A program made the position numbers and the translations under genes. Below are positions 19,025 to 28,752 of a stretch of 64,000 bases of DNA, piece by piece; positions within the stretch are counted from its first letter, which is position 1, and the number at the start of each line of letters is the position of its first letter. This stretch comes from PSRI01 sp041484195 (GTDB lineage Bacteria > Bacteroidota > Bacteroidia > Chitinophagales > Chitinophagaceae), in the NCBI GenBank assembly GCA_041484195.1, contig JBGPHC010000002.1, positions 211,687 to 275,686 on the forward strand. The letters run 5' to 3'. The notes under the pieces were generated by a model. The model saw nothing but the letters and a program-made list of their open reading frames with translations, did no database searches and was not told the origin of the DNA.

Positions 19025-20005
19025 ATGAAATACGCTTTCAGAAAAATATTGCTGACCTGTTCCATCCTGGCTTTACAACAGCAGGTTTTTTGCTGGGGTT
19101 TCTATGGACATAGAACCATCAACTACTATGCGGTCTTTCTTCTGCCGCCCCGGATGCTAATGCTTTATAAACCCAATATTGATTTTATCGCTGACCATGC
19201 GGTTGACCCCGATAAACGGAGATATATTATTAAGGAAGAAGGTCCCCGGCACTATATTGATCTCGATCATTATGGCCACCTTCCCTTTGAGGCGCTGCCC
19301 CGTAACTGGAAAGATGCAGTAGCCAAATTTGGGGAAGATACCCTGAGGGCTCATGGCATCGTGCCCTGGTGGATACCCATCATGATGCAGCGACTCACCA
19401 AAGCTTTCGAAGAGAAAAATCAGGCCAAGATCCTGAAACTGTCTGCGGAGCTGGGCCACTATGTTGCAGACGCGCATGTGCCTCTGCACACCAACAGCAA
19501 TCATAACGGGCAATATACAAATCAGCAAGGCATTCATGGATTCTGGGAAAGCCGCATACCGGAATTGCTCGCTGAAAAAACCTTTGATTTTTTCATTGGA
19601 AAAGCAGCGTATATTTCGAATCCTTCAGAATTCATGTGGAAACGGGTATTGGAAAGTTCCGCGGCCTCTGATACCGTTCTGCGAGTTGAAAAAGAGCTCT
19701 CGGGTGAATTTGGCGGAAATCTGAAATTCGCTTTTGAGGAAAGAAACGGAATGCTTCAACGCCAATATTCAACTGCTTTTACCATGGCTTATAATAGTCG
19801 GCTGCAAGGCATGGTTGAAAGACGCATGCGCCAGTCAATTTTTGCGGTGGCATCCCTCTGGTTCACGGCGTGGGTAAACGCCGGGCAGCCCGACCTGAGT
19901 GGTTTGTCTGGCAGGGAATTCTCCCTGGAAGAAAAGACCCAATTTGAAGAATTGGATAAAGCCTGGAAATCGGGTTCCATATTGGGTCGTTCTTGCGATA
20001 ATTAG
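19025..20005 (+). CDS. Secreted zinc-dependent phospholipase C/S1-P1 nuclease-like protein
   Basis: A signal peptide ends just before WGFYGHRTINYYAV, so the mature protein would start at or near Trp. In zinc-dependent phospholipase C and S1/P1 nucleases the N-terminal Trp itself binds zinc. Further metal-ligand candidates are the His/Asp cluster in ELGHYVADAHVPLHTNSNHN and the GIHGFWESRIPE segment. At 327 residues it is close to the family length. It could be a phosphodiesterase acting on lipids or nucleic acids outside the cell, and the substrate is not determined by sequence. I start at the ATG at 19025 rather than an in-frame ATG at 19007 because it gives a cleaner signal peptide. Confidence 0.75.
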   Translation: MKYAFRKILLTCSILALQQQVFCWGFYGHRTINYYAVFLLPPRMLMLYKPNIDFIADHAVDPDKRRYIIKEEGPRHYIDLDHYGHLPFEALPRNWKDAVAKFGEDTLRAHGIVPWWIPIMMQRLTKAFEEKNQAKILKLSAELGHYVADAHVPLHTNSNHNGQYTNQQGIHGFWESRIPELLAEKTFDFFIGKAAYISNPSEFMWKRVLESSAASDTVLRVEKELSGEFGGNLKFAFEERNGMLQRQYSTAFTMAYNSRLQGMVERRMRQSIFAVASLWFTAWVNAGQPDLSGLSGREFSLEEKTQFEELDKAWKSGSILGRSCDN

Positions 20006-20080
20006 CCTACCTTTGAGGCCCAACGATTCACCTGCCATACCATTTATTATTTTTTCACTTTCAACGCACAGTCATCAGGA

Positions 20081-21148
20081 ATGGTACACAATTTTAATGC
20101 AGGCCCCAGCATCTTGCCAAGAGAAGTTTTCGAACAAGCCAGCCAGGCCATACTCAATTACAACAATACCGGTTTGTCTATTCTGGAAATCGGCCACCGC
20201 ACTCCCATTTTCCAGGAAGTAATGAATGAAGCCATTTCACTCACCAGAGAATTAATGCAATTGGATGCAGACCATGAAGTGCTATTTCTCCATGGAGGCG
20301 CTTCCACCCAGTTCTTCCAGGTTCCCATGAACCTGCTGGATGATGGTGAATCCGCCGCTTACCTGGATTGTGGTATATGGGGAACCAAGGCGATCAAAGA
20401 AGCTCGACTGTTTGGTAACGTGATCACAGTGGCATCTTCAAAGGACAGGCACTATACTTATATCCCAAAAGGCTATACCATACCCTCCGATTCAAAGTAT
20501 TTTCATTTTACCACTAATAATACCATCGAGGGCACACAGATGCATGGCTTCCCCGATACCAAGCTGCCACTAATAGCCGACATGAGCAGCGATATCCTGA
20601 GCAGGACCTTGGACTTTAACAGGTTCAGCCTGATCTATGCAGGCGCTCAAAAAAATATAGGGGCCGCGGGCGTGAACCTCGTGATAGTAAATAAGAATAT
20701 CCTGGGCCACGTGAAGCGCAAATTGCCCACTATGATGGATTACCAGCAGCATATTGCCAATGGCTCCATGGTGAACACACCACCGGTTTTCGCTGTATAT
20801 GTATGCATGCTCACCCTGCGCTGGTTGAAACAACAGGGAGGGATAGCTGCAATTGAAAAAGTGAATAATAAAAAAGCGGCCTTGCTCTACGATACTCTGG
20901 ATAGCCTGCCGGTTTTTAAACCAACCGTGGACAAGGAAGACCGCAGTAATATGAATGTGGTATTTGTGATGGAGAACCCCGGGCTCGAAAAGGATTTTCT
21001 GGAACTTTCCAAGAAAGAAGGAATGGTGGGCATCAAGGGACACAGGAGTGTGGGTGGTTTCAGAGTCTCATTATACAATGCACTTCCTCTGAAGAGTGTA
21101 GAGGCACTGACCGAAATGATGAAGGATTTCGCGATGCAGCATGCGTAA
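20081..21148 (+). CDS. serC: Phosphoserine aminotransferase
   Basis: The PLP enzyme converts 3-phosphohydroxypyruvate and glutamate to 3-phosphoserine in serine synthesis, and also acts in pyridoxal phosphate synthesis. Diagnostic features are the start HNFNAGPSILP, the FLHGGASTQFFQVPMNLL phosphate-binding loop, and the Schiff-base lysine in YAGAQKNIGAAGVNLVIV. The C-terminal GHRSVGGFRVSLYNALP is also typical. Its length of 355 residues is normal. A DUF1015 gene follows after 221 bases. The phosphoglycerate dehydrogenase gene often found between the two in Bacteroidota is not present here. Confidence 0.95.
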   Translation: MVHNFNAGPSILPREVFEQASQAILNYNNTGLSILEIGHRTPIFQEVMNEAISLTRELMQLDADHEVLFLHGGASTQFFQVPMNLLDDGESAAYLDCGIWGTKAIKEARLFGNVITVASSKDRHYTYIPKGYTIPSDSKYFHFTTNNTIEGTQMHGFPDTKLPLIADMSSDILSRTLDFNRFSLIYAGAQKNIGAAGVNLVIVNKNILGHVKRKLPTMMDYQQHIANGSMVNTPPVFAVYVCMLTLRWLKQQGGIAAIEKVNNKKAALLYDTLDSLPVFKPTVDKEDRSNMNVVFVMENPGLEKDFLELSKKEGMVGIKGHRSVGGFRVSLYNALPLKSVEALTEMMKDFAMQHA

Positions 21149-21369
21149 TGATCACTGGATTTAGCAGATCAAAGAAATTTTATTTGACTATCCTTTTATG
21201 AAAAACAAAGAAGCACTGAATAAGAATTCAATGCCTATCTTGCAGCCATTAGGTCTAAACCCATGTCTTGTATCTTATATCCTGAAGCCCCTGCTGTTGT
21301 TCAAACCCTGATATCCATTATCATTCAAAAACCAGGACAGATTTCCGGAATAAACTCTTGTAAGTAATT

Positions 21370-22623
21370 ATGACGCTCATTGTTCCCTTCAAGGCATTGC
21401 GCCCACAGGCTCAGTATGCCAAACAAGTGGCTTCGCGCCCCTACGATGTTTTAAATAGCAAGGAAGCCAGGCAGGAAGCCCAGGGCAACCCGAACTCGTT
21501 TCTCCATATCACGAAGTCAGAGATTGACCTGCCCGAAGATGAGGACCCGCATTCACCCCTGGTTTATGAAAAAGCCAAACAAAATCTCGACGCATTTATT
21601 CAGAGAGAAGTATTGTTCAGAGAGAGTAAACCCTGTTATTATATATATGAGCTCATTATGCCCGTGGAGTCTTCGGGTGGCCCGGCCAGGAGACAGACCG
21701 GACTGGTGGCCGCATCTTCCATTGACGATTATGAAAATAATATCATTAAGAAGCATGAATTAACCAGGCCGGATAAAGAGCAGGACCGCATCAACCATAT
21801 CTTAGCCACTGGTGCTCAAACCGGCAATGTATTTCTGGCTTACCGGAATGTGGATGAAATGGATGAACTCATCCAAAAATGGCAAAATGAAAAATCACCC
21901 GTCTATAATTTTATTGCCGATGATGGAATCAGCCATACCATTTGGGTGATCAGCGATGACCAGGCAATCAGCAACATCGCAAATATCTTTTCCCAAAAAG
22001 TCACATGCACTTATATTGCCGACGGACATCATCGTGCCGCCAGCGCTGCAAAAGTGAGGCAGTCACTTGACCGTGGCTCGAATCCCGGCATGGATTATTT
22101 CCTAACGACCCTCTTTCCGGCCAATCAGCTTCATATCATGGACTACAACAGGCTTGTGGGAGATTTGAATGGTTTGAACGTGGACGATTTTTTCAGCCGG
22201 CTTTCGGAGAATTTTGAAATTTCGCAGGAAGGCAAGGCCTCTTTCTCTCCCAAAGCCCTGCATGAATTTGGAATGTACATGGATGGAAAATGGTATAAAT
22301 TGATCGCAAAGCCAGGAACATATTCAGAAGACCCTATTAGCATACTGGATGTTAGTATCCTCCAGAACAATGTGCTTGATAAAATACTTGGCATCCATGA
22401 TCCCCGGACCGATAAGCGAATTGATTTCGTAGGTGGCATCCGGGGTCTTGGAGAATTAGAAAAAAGGGTGGAGAGCGGAGAAATGAAATTGGGCTTCTCT
22501 CTATATCCCGTAAGCATTCAACAACTATTTGATATTGCCGACACGGGAAATGTGATGCCACCCAAGAGTACATGGTTCGAACCTAAATTAAGAGATGGTC
22601 TCCTAACCAACCTCATCCGATGA
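21370..22623 (+). CDS. DUF1015 family protein
   Basis: This 417-residue cytoplasmic protein shows the family hallmarks: an N-terminal VASRPYDVLNSKEARQEAQG segment and a central YIADGHHRAASAAKVRQ motif. DUF1015 proteins are frequently found beside serine biosynthesis genes, as here downstream of serC. A role connected with serine or phosphoserine metabolism is a contextual inference. No biochemical activity can be assigned from the sequence alone. Confidence 0.85.
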   Translation: MTLIVPFKALRPQAQYAKQVASRPYDVLNSKEARQEAQGNPNSFLHITKSEIDLPEDEDPHSPLVYEKAKQNLDAFIQREVLFRESKPCYYIYELIMPVESSGGPARRQTGLVAASSIDDYENNIIKKHELTRPDKEQDRINHILATGAQTGNVFLAYRNVDEMDELIQKWQNEKSPVYNFIADDGISHTIWVISDDQAISNIANIFSQKVTCTYIADGHHRAASAAKVRQSLDRGSNPGMDYFLTTLFPANQLHIMDYNRLVGDLNGLNVDDFFSRLSENFEISQEGKASFSPKALHEFGMYMDGKWYKLIAKPGTYSEDPISILDVSILQNNVLDKILGIHDPRTDKRIDFVGGIRGLGELEKRVESGEMKLGFSLYPVSIQQLFDIADTGNVMPPKSTWFEPKLRDGLLTNLIR

Positions 22624-22770
22624 ATCAAGGAACTAAACCCTTTTGCCTACCGATTTTACCGATAGAGATCGCGGGCCGGATAATCTGTTAAAAATTTGTG
22701 ATCTTGCAATGAATTCCACAATCGGTGCATTCATCAGACTAAATTTCCATTCACAATTGTCAACCGCAAC

Positions 22771-23787
22771 ATGAAGAAATTATTATTATTGTCAGGTCTG
22801 GCACTCCGGTTCATGGCAGCTTCCGCACAACAGGACGCGGCAGCCCTGCAGGAAACCGCGCACAATTTCATGAAACAGGGTGATTTGAGCAACGCCATCC
22901 TGGTTCTCAACAAAGCCTTGCAGCAAAAACCAAAAGATATCGGGATCCTGAAAGACATAGCCTACGCCTATTATTTGCAAAGAGACTTTGCGAGGTCGCT
23001 GGAAACAATCAAACCGGTCCTGGAAAGAGATGACGCAGACGTTCAGTCCTTTCAAATTGCGGGAAGTGTGTATAAGTCGATCGAAGACACAAAAGAATCT
23101 GCAAAATTGTATAGTAAGGGGCTCCGTAAATTTCCAAACAGTGGTGCTCTGTATAGCGAATATGGAGAATTACTGTGGTCAAAAAAAGATTATGATGCCA
23201 TCAAACAATGGGAAAAAGGTATTGAAGTGGACCCAAATTATGCAGGCAATTACTACAATGCCTGCAAGTATTATTATTTCACCGTTGACAAGGTATGGAG
23301 CCTGATATATGGTGAGATGTTCATGAATCTGGAGAGCTATTCCCAGCGTGCGGCCGAAATCAAGAATGTTTTGCTCGACGGATACAAGAAGTTGTTCTCG
23401 TCTAACGATCTGCTAAAAGAATATGACAGTAAGAAGAAAAATGAATTTGAAAAAGCCTTCCTTGGCTCCATGAATAAACAGGCCTCTCTTGCCGCTTCAG
23501 GGATTGATCCGGAGAGCCTGGCGATGATCAGAACCAGGTTCATCCTCGACTGGTTTGAAAACAATGCCATAAAATTTCCATTACGCCTTTTCGAATATCA
23601 GAGACAGTTATTGCAAAGCGGACAGTTCGAAGCTTATAACCAGTGGATATTCGGCGCTGCTGCAAACCTCCCCCATTACCAGATCTGGACCCAGACCCAC
23701 CAGGACGCTTATGATGAATTCAATACTTTTCAGCGAGGCAGGGTATTCAAGGTTCCGGCCGGACAATACTACCAGACAAAATTTTAG
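22771..23787 (+). CDS. Secreted tetratricopeptide-repeat protein
   Basis: A short signal peptide (MKKLLLLSGLALRFMAASAQ) precedes four to five TPR-like helical pairs (about residues 25-175), for example MKQGDLSNAILVLNKALQQK and SKKDYDAIKQWEKGIEVDPN. The C-terminal half is helical and not recognised. TPRs bind other proteins, so a scaffolding role in the periplasm is plausible but unspecific. It is transcribed alone, between the DUF1015 and acyl-CoA ligase genes. Confidence 0.75.
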   Translation: MKKLLLLSGLALRFMAASAQQDAAALQETAHNFMKQGDLSNAILVLNKALQQKPKDIGILKDIAYAYYLQRDFARSLETIKPVLERDDADVQSFQIAGSVYKSIEDTKESAKLYSKGLRKFPNSGALYSEYGELLWSKKDYDAIKQWEKGIEVDPNYAGNYYNACKYYYFTVDKVWSLIYGEMFMNLESYSQRAAEIKNVLLDGYKKLFSSNDLLKEYDSKKKNEFEKAFLGSMNKQASLAASGIDPESLAMIRTRFILDWFENNAIKFPLRLFEYQRQLLQSGQFEAYNQWIFGAAANLPHYQIWTQTHQDAYDEFNTFQRGRVFKVPAGQYYQTKF

Positions 23788-23966
23788 CATCGGGTAATTG
23801 ACGGGAAACTGGGTCATTCATTTATCATTCCCATCTGCAAAGGAACCGCGAAAGCTTTTTTTATTATGCTTTTTTAGGTAAATTGAAAAATCAAACTCCC
23901 ATTCTTCAGGAGAATAACAATAATTTGTACGATGTTGCGTGGATCTGCCCATGATTCATCATAATA

Positions 23967-25757
23967 ATGATTGCCATGACCGAACCCAGGAGATTATTCG
24001 ATTGCATCCAATACCAACTGGAAAATAACCCTCTCCAGGACATGTTTGCCGCTAAGGAAGGAAGCCAGTGGAAGAAATATTCTACACAGGCTGTTCAGGA
24101 TATCGCCACCAGGATCAGTTGCGGATTATTGAACCTGGGAATTTCCTGCGGCGATATGACGGAAGAATCGAGAGACAAGATCGCCATCATCAGCAAGAAC
24201 AGGCCCGAATGGCTGATGCTGGATTTCGCCGTTCAGCAAATTGGAGCCGTGCTGGTGCCCATCTATCCTACCATTACTGTAAACGAACTACAGTTTGTTT
24301 TAAATGATTCCAAAGTGAAAATAATCTTTGTGAATGATCAGGAAATCTTTCACAAGGTGATCAGCATAAGGGATAAAATTCCTTCACTACAGGAAATTTT
24401 TTCATTTGAACATGTAGTGAACGCCAGGTATTGGAAAGAATTATTGCCCGAACCCAGCCCTGATTTGCTGCAAAAGATCAGAGATATTTCCGCGAAGGTC
24501 CAATACGAAGACCTCGCCACCATCATCTACACTTCAGGAACCACGGGTACACCCAAAGGTGTGATGTTAAGTCATAGAAATATTTTGAGTAATGTGATGG
24601 CCTGCCTGCCCGCTTTCCCCCAGGAACCCCGGATGAGCGCCCTAAGTTTTCTGCCGCTCAACCATATCCTTGAAAGGATGGTGAGCTATCTCTATCTCTT
24701 CAAAGGAGTCTCAATTTATTATGCGGAGAGCCTGGACAAGATTGGCGAAAATCTGCAGGAAGTGAGGCCGAGCATTTTCATAGCCGTGCCGAGAGTGATA
24801 GAAAAAGTTTATGATCGCATAATGCAAAAAGGCGCGGAACTCAGGGGAACAAAAAAGAAATTGTTTTTTTGGGCTCATACCCTGGCAGAAAAATTCGAGA
24901 TCAATACTAACCAGGGCCTTTGGTATAAGACGCAGTTGGCGATTGCCAATAAATTGGTTTTTAGTAAGTGGAGGGAGGGCCTTGGCAATAATCTACTCTG
25001 TGTGGTAACCGGTGGTGCGGCCTGCCAGGTAAGACTGATCCGAATCTTCACTGCGGCCAAAATTCCGATCATGGAAGGATATGGGCTCACTGAGACTTCG
25101 CCGGTAATCGCCGTTAACAGGTATGAGGAATCGGGCAGGAGATTTGGAACCGTAGGTCCATTGATTGATGGGGTAGAAGTGAAAATTGCCGAAGATGGTG
25201 AGATCCTGTGTAAGGGGCCCAATATCATGATGGGCTATTACAAGAGACCCGATCTTACTGAGGAAATAATGTCTGATGGCTGGTTGAAGACTGGTGATAT
25301 AGGCATGTTGTCTGATGATAAATTCCTTTCCATTACAGACCGCAAGAAGGAGCTGTTCAAAACCAGCGGAGGCAAATACGTTGCGCCACTTGCCATTGAA
25401 AATAAATTGAAGGAATCCATGTTCATTGAACAGGTGATGGTACTGGGGGCTGACAAGAAGTTTGTTGGCGCGTTGATAGTGCCGGCTTTCCCATATTTGA
25501 AGGATTGGGCCAGGCAGAAGGGCATTTCAGAAACATCCAATCAAGCCCTGATCAGGAACCCGGCCGTAATTGAAATGTACAGGGAACTGGTGGAAAGTTT
25601 CAATAAATACTTTAACCATGTTGAGCAGATCAAGAAATTTGAACTCCTCCCCGACGAATGGACCATCGATACCGGGGAATTGACACCGAAACTGAGCCTT
25701 AAACGCAAGGTAATCATGGAAAAATACAGGGATGCCATTGAAAGGATTTATGCATAA
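23967..25757 (+). CDS. Long-chain acyl-CoA synthetase (AMP-forming)
   Basis: The enzyme activates fatty acids to acyl-CoA through an acyl-adenylate. The P-loop-like motif is TIIYTSGTTGTPKGVMLSHR, followed by the linker GYGLTETSPVIAVNRYE, the adenylate-site GWLKTGDIGML and the hinge DRKKELFKTSGGKYVAP. These place it in the FadD/FAA family of AMP-binding enzymes. At 596 residues it is a typical long-chain branch member. The start could also be the ATG at 23976. Its 3' end overlaps that of the convergent fructokinase gene by 10 bases. Confidence 0.92.
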   Translation: MIAMTEPRRLFDCIQYQLENNPLQDMFAAKEGSQWKKYSTQAVQDIATRISCGLLNLGISCGDMTEESRDKIAIISKNRPEWLMLDFAVQQIGAVLVPIYPTITVNELQFVLNDSKVKIIFVNDQEIFHKVISIRDKIPSLQEIFSFEHVVNARYWKELLPEPSPDLLQKIRDISAKVQYEDLATIIYTSGTTGTPKGVMLSHRNILSNVMACLPAFPQEPRMSALSFLPLNHILERMVSYLYLFKGVSIYYAESLDKIGENLQEVRPSIFIAVPRVIEKVYDRIMQKGAELRGTKKKLFFWAHTLAEKFEINTNQGLWYKTQLAIANKLVFSKWREGLGNNLLCVVTGGAACQVRLIRIFTAAKIPIMEGYGLTETSPVIAVNRYEESGRRFGTVGPLIDGVEVKIAEDGEILCKGPNIMMGYYKRPDLTEEIMSDGWLKTGDIGMLSDDKFLSITDRKKELFKTSGGKYVAPLAIENKLKESMFIEQVMVLGADKKFVGALIVPAFPYLKDWARQKGISETSNQALIRNPAVIEMYRELVESFNKYFNHVEQIKKFELLPDEWTIDTGELTPKLSLKRKVIMEKYRDAIERIYA

Positions 25758-26662
25758 CCGCTACGCTTAGCCGCCAGCAGGAATTGGTCAATATCTTCTT
25801 TTACATATGTTGGGCAGGCGCCCTGTTTCGTGGCCACGAAGGCACCCATTGCAGAAGCATACTCAATGGCTTCATCTAAGGGCACCGGGATCATGAATTT
25901 TGTGAGGAATGCTGCCAGGAAAGCATCCCCGGCTCCAATCACGTCGGCAACTTTCACTATAAACCCATGGTGTTCATAAAAATCCCCGTCATTCAACGCG
26001 ATGGCACCTGCCTCGCCCCGGGTGGTAACCACAGTATGAAGCTGAAACCTTTCCTGCAGACCCTGCATTCGTTCTCTTTCGCTACCACGAAATTGAAACC
26101 AATCACTAAGGAGGTTCAGTTCCGCGGTGTTGAGCTTTAGCATGTCGGCATGTTGTAATAAGTACTCCAACACCTTTTGTTTATAGTGGGGTTCCCTGAG
26201 ATTGATATCAAAAATCTTGAAGGATGCCATTTCGAGCAATTGAAAAAGAGTTTCTCGTGAGGTCTGGCTACGTGCGGCGAGACTTCCGAATATGAAATAT
26301 TCAGAACCTCCCACCAATTCCTGCTGGGTCTGGCTTCCCCTGATAAAATCCCAGGCAACAGGCTGCAGGATCTCATAACCCACCTCATTGCCATGCAAAC
26401 TGGCCAAGACTTTACCGGTGGGATGTTCCGAATCACGCTGAATGAAATCGGAGCTTAGTCCTTTTGATACGATGAAACGAAGCAATTCTTCAGACAAATC
26501 ATCCACACCCACCGAACTGATCAACGTTGTGGGTACCTGCAATTGGTTCAAATGATAGGCCACATTCATTGGGGCTCCGCCTGGCATCTTAGCATCGGGC
26601 AAAATATCCCAAAGTATTTCTCCGAAACAAACTACTCTATAGTGCTTGTTCTCCTTCAACAT
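25748..26662 (-). CDS. PfkB-family carbohydrate kinase, probable fructokinase
   Basis: This is an ATP-dependent sugar kinase of the ribokinase/PfkB fold. The N-terminal signature is VVCFGEILWDILPDAKMPGG followed by APMNVAYHL. The catalytic Asp and anion hole lie in VADVIGAGDAFLAAFL. The sequence type (GEILWD, PGGAPMNVA) is that of fructokinases. It lies 8 bases downstream of a sugar:proton symporter gene on the same strand, so uptake and phosphorylation of one hexose, probably fructose, is the natural reading. The last codons overlap the convergent acyl-CoA ligase gene. Confidence 0.88.
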   Translation of the reverse strand: MLKENKHYRVVCFGEILWDILPDAKMPGGAPMNVAYHLNQLQVPTTLISSVGVDDLSEELLRFIVSKGLSSDFIQRDSEHPTGKVLASLHGNEVGYEILQPVAWDFIRGSQTQQELVGGSEYFIFGSLAARSQTSRETLFQLLEMASFKIFDINLREPHYKQKVLEYLLQHADMLKLNTAELNLLSDWFQFRGSERERMQGLQERFQLHTVVTTRGEAGAIALNDGDFYEHHGFIVKVADVIGAGDAFLAAFLTKFMIPVPLDEAIEYASAMGAFVATKQGACPTYVKEDIDQFLLAAKRSGYA

Positions 26663-26670
26663 ACAAATAT

Positions 26671-27990
26671 TTAGTGCATGGTAACCGTCTCACCAATCTG
26701 CTCCAGCGATTTACCTTTCGTTTCAGGCATTACTCTCCAAACAAAAACCAGTTGCAGTATCATCATTATGCAGAAAATTAGAAATATGGGACCCCCGCCA
26801 AATTTGTCGGCAAAGTAGGGGAAATTGAAAGCAATGATCACGGCCATGATCCAATGGGTGGAGCTGCCCAGGGTTTGTCCCCTGGCTCTTACCTCATTCG
26901 GAAATATTTCTGAAATAAACACCCATATCACCGCGCCCTGCGAAAACGCGAAAAATGCAATATACATCAACAGGGCTACTGTAATGGCCCAGCCTCCAAT
27001 ATGCTGGTAAAATGCATAGGATGCCAAGCCCAGGGTGAGGATCAGTCCGATGGATCCGATCTTCATGAGCGTTTTTCTTCCAAAGCGGTCTATAAAATTC
27101 ATGGCCAGGAGCGTAAAACAAAAATTTACCACTCCGATACCAACTGTGGATAAAAGTGATGAGCCCTTTGCCAGTCCGCTCATTTCGAAGATCCTTGGCG
27201 CAAAATAGATGATGGCGTTGATTCCTGAGAGTTGGTTGAACAAGGCGAAGAGGACGGCCAGCATAACCGGTCTTCGATATTTTTTAGAGAATATCGAAAC
27301 GGATTCTTTCACAGCTGCTGCACTCGTTTTTTGGATCTCCCTGATGTCCTGTTCAAAGCTCGTGGGATCAATGATTTTCATGACGGCCCGGGCCTCTTCA
27401 ATCTTGCCACGTTTCAATATCAGCCATCTCGGGCTTTCCGGAATGAACCGGATGAGCAATAGAAAAATCAGGGAAGGAATAGCCTGCACACCCAGCATCA
27501 GTCGCCAGGAGTTTTCTCCACTGAGCCCGATGAGATAGTTGGATAAATAGGAAACCAATATGCCAAAAACAATATTGAACTGAAACAAGGCTACGAGTTG
27601 CCCACGGTTTCGGGCAGGCGAAATTTCAGAAATATAAATCGGAGCCGTAACCGAAGAAGCGCCGACTCCCAGTCCGCCCAGGAACCGAAATAAGAGGAAT
27701 GCGTACCAGTTGGTGGCCAGCGCCGTGCCCAATGAGGCGAATAAAAAAAGGGTCGCGATCAGGAAGAGGGTTCCTTTTCTTCCCAGTTTGTCTGAAGGGA
27801 TTCCACCAAGCAGGGCGCCAAATGCGGTGCCAATGAGAGCAATCGCCACGGTCAGTCCATGCCGGAAATCACTGAGTGACCAATATTTCTGGATCGATTG
27901 CTCGGCCCCTGAAATTACAGCCGTATCAAATCCAAATAAAAAACCTCCGAGGGCCACTATCAATGACCAGAGGATTATTTTTTGTCGCAT
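26671..27990 (-). CDS. Sugar porter of the major facilitator superfamily
   Basis: Twelve hydrophobic segments and the classic sugar-porter motifs are present: GGFLFGFDTAVISGAE in helix 1, DKLGRKGTLF between helices 2 and 3, PESPRWLILKRGK after helix 6, FIDRFGRKTLMKIG between helices 8 and 9, and PETKGKSLEQIGE at the end. It should import a monosaccharide together with protons across the inner membrane. The following fructokinase-like gene suggests fructose, but related porters take glucose, xylose and others. Confidence 0.92.
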   Translation of the reverse strand: MRQKIILWSLIVALGGFLFGFDTAVISGAEQSIQKYWSLSDFRHGLTVAIALIGTAFGALLGGIPSDKLGRKGTLFLIATLFLFASLGTALATNWYAFLLFRFLGGLGVGASSVTAPIYISEISPARNRGQLVALFQFNIVFGILVSYLSNYLIGLSGENSWRLMLGVQAIPSLIFLLLIRFIPESPRWLILKRGKIEEARAVMKIIDPTSFEQDIREIQKTSAAAVKESVSIFSKKYRRPVMLAVLFALFNQLSGINAIIYFAPRIFEMSGLAKGSSLLSTVGIGVVNFCFTLLAMNFIDRFGRKTLMKIGSIGLILTLGLASYAFYQHIGGWAITVALLMYIAFFAFSQGAVIWVFISEIFPNEVRARGQTLGSSTHWIMAVIIAFNFPYFADKFGGGPIFLIFCIMMILQLVFVWRVMPETKGKSLEQIGETVTMH

Positions 27991-28084
27991 GTTGGAAGCA
28001 GTTATGTGAGATGGATCCCCCAGGGTCTTTCAAGATAGAAAACAAATCCTGAAGAACCAAGAATCCACCGGAATGTAGGCGGGG

Positions 28085-28588
28085 TCATCCCTCTGTTTTC
28101 TTCTTCCAGAATTCGTGATGCCAGTTGTCCACGAATTTCACGGCATGCGTTTGCTCCAGTTGCCAGCCAATCTTGTTTAATTGTTCGGAATTCAATTTTT
28201 GTTCCAGGTAAGGGAACAAAATTTTTTCTTCAAAGCGGATATGCTTATCCATCATTTCACTGAATTCTTCAAATATGTGTTCGCAGAGAATCCTGCTGCC
28301 ATCATTGATGATTTCCGCCAGTTGCCCCAGATAAGTGTGCTGGGCTTCCGCGAGGCAACGCTTCCCGTCTTTTTCAGGCAGCGCCACAAAAAGATATTGC
28401 TCTTCATCTCTGAAATGTGGCATGATCGCATGTACCCAGGAAAAATGAACGTAGGCCGCTATTTCGCGCAAATCGGTGCCATTCTGCAAACCCTGCTTGA
28501 CCTTCCACCCCAGCATCAAGCCGTGATGATGATCACGGGACAGCCAAAGGAGGTTTTCATTGCGTTTGATCGGTTTGGACGATTTCAT
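28085..28588 (-). CDS. Hemerythrin-domain protein
   Basis: The 167-residue protein has a four-helix pattern with histidines and acidic residues expected to bind a di-iron centre: SRDHHHGLMLGWK, HFRDEEQYLF, MDKHIRFEEKILFPYLE and a late HAVKFVDNWHHEFW. Such proteins sense or handle oxygen, nitric oxide or iron, and the precise role is open. The ATG at 28588 (MKSSKPIKRNENLLWLSRDH) is preferred. An upstream in-frame ATG at 28630 would add a 14-residue stretch of unlikely composition. Confidence 0.8.
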   Translation of the reverse strand: MKSSKPIKRNENLLWLSRDHHHGLMLGWKVKQGLQNGTDLREIAAYVHFSWVHAIMPHFRDEEQYLFVALPEKDGKRCLAEAQHTYLGQLAEIINDGSRILCEHIFEEFSEMMDKHIRFEEKILFPYLEQKLNSEQLNKIGWQLEQTHAVKFVDNWHHEFWKKKTEG

Positions 28589-28752
28589 AAAAAAATATGA
28601 TACAGGCGGGTCCCATATAGACTCGGGCACCTATTGAATTGCTCTTAAAAAGGGCAGAAAATGACTATATAAAGTTATCGCATTAGTCCTGTATAACCCG
28701 TTAAATACCGCTGCAAATGAAATTTTTTAAAAATCAGATTTTCAAAGACTAT

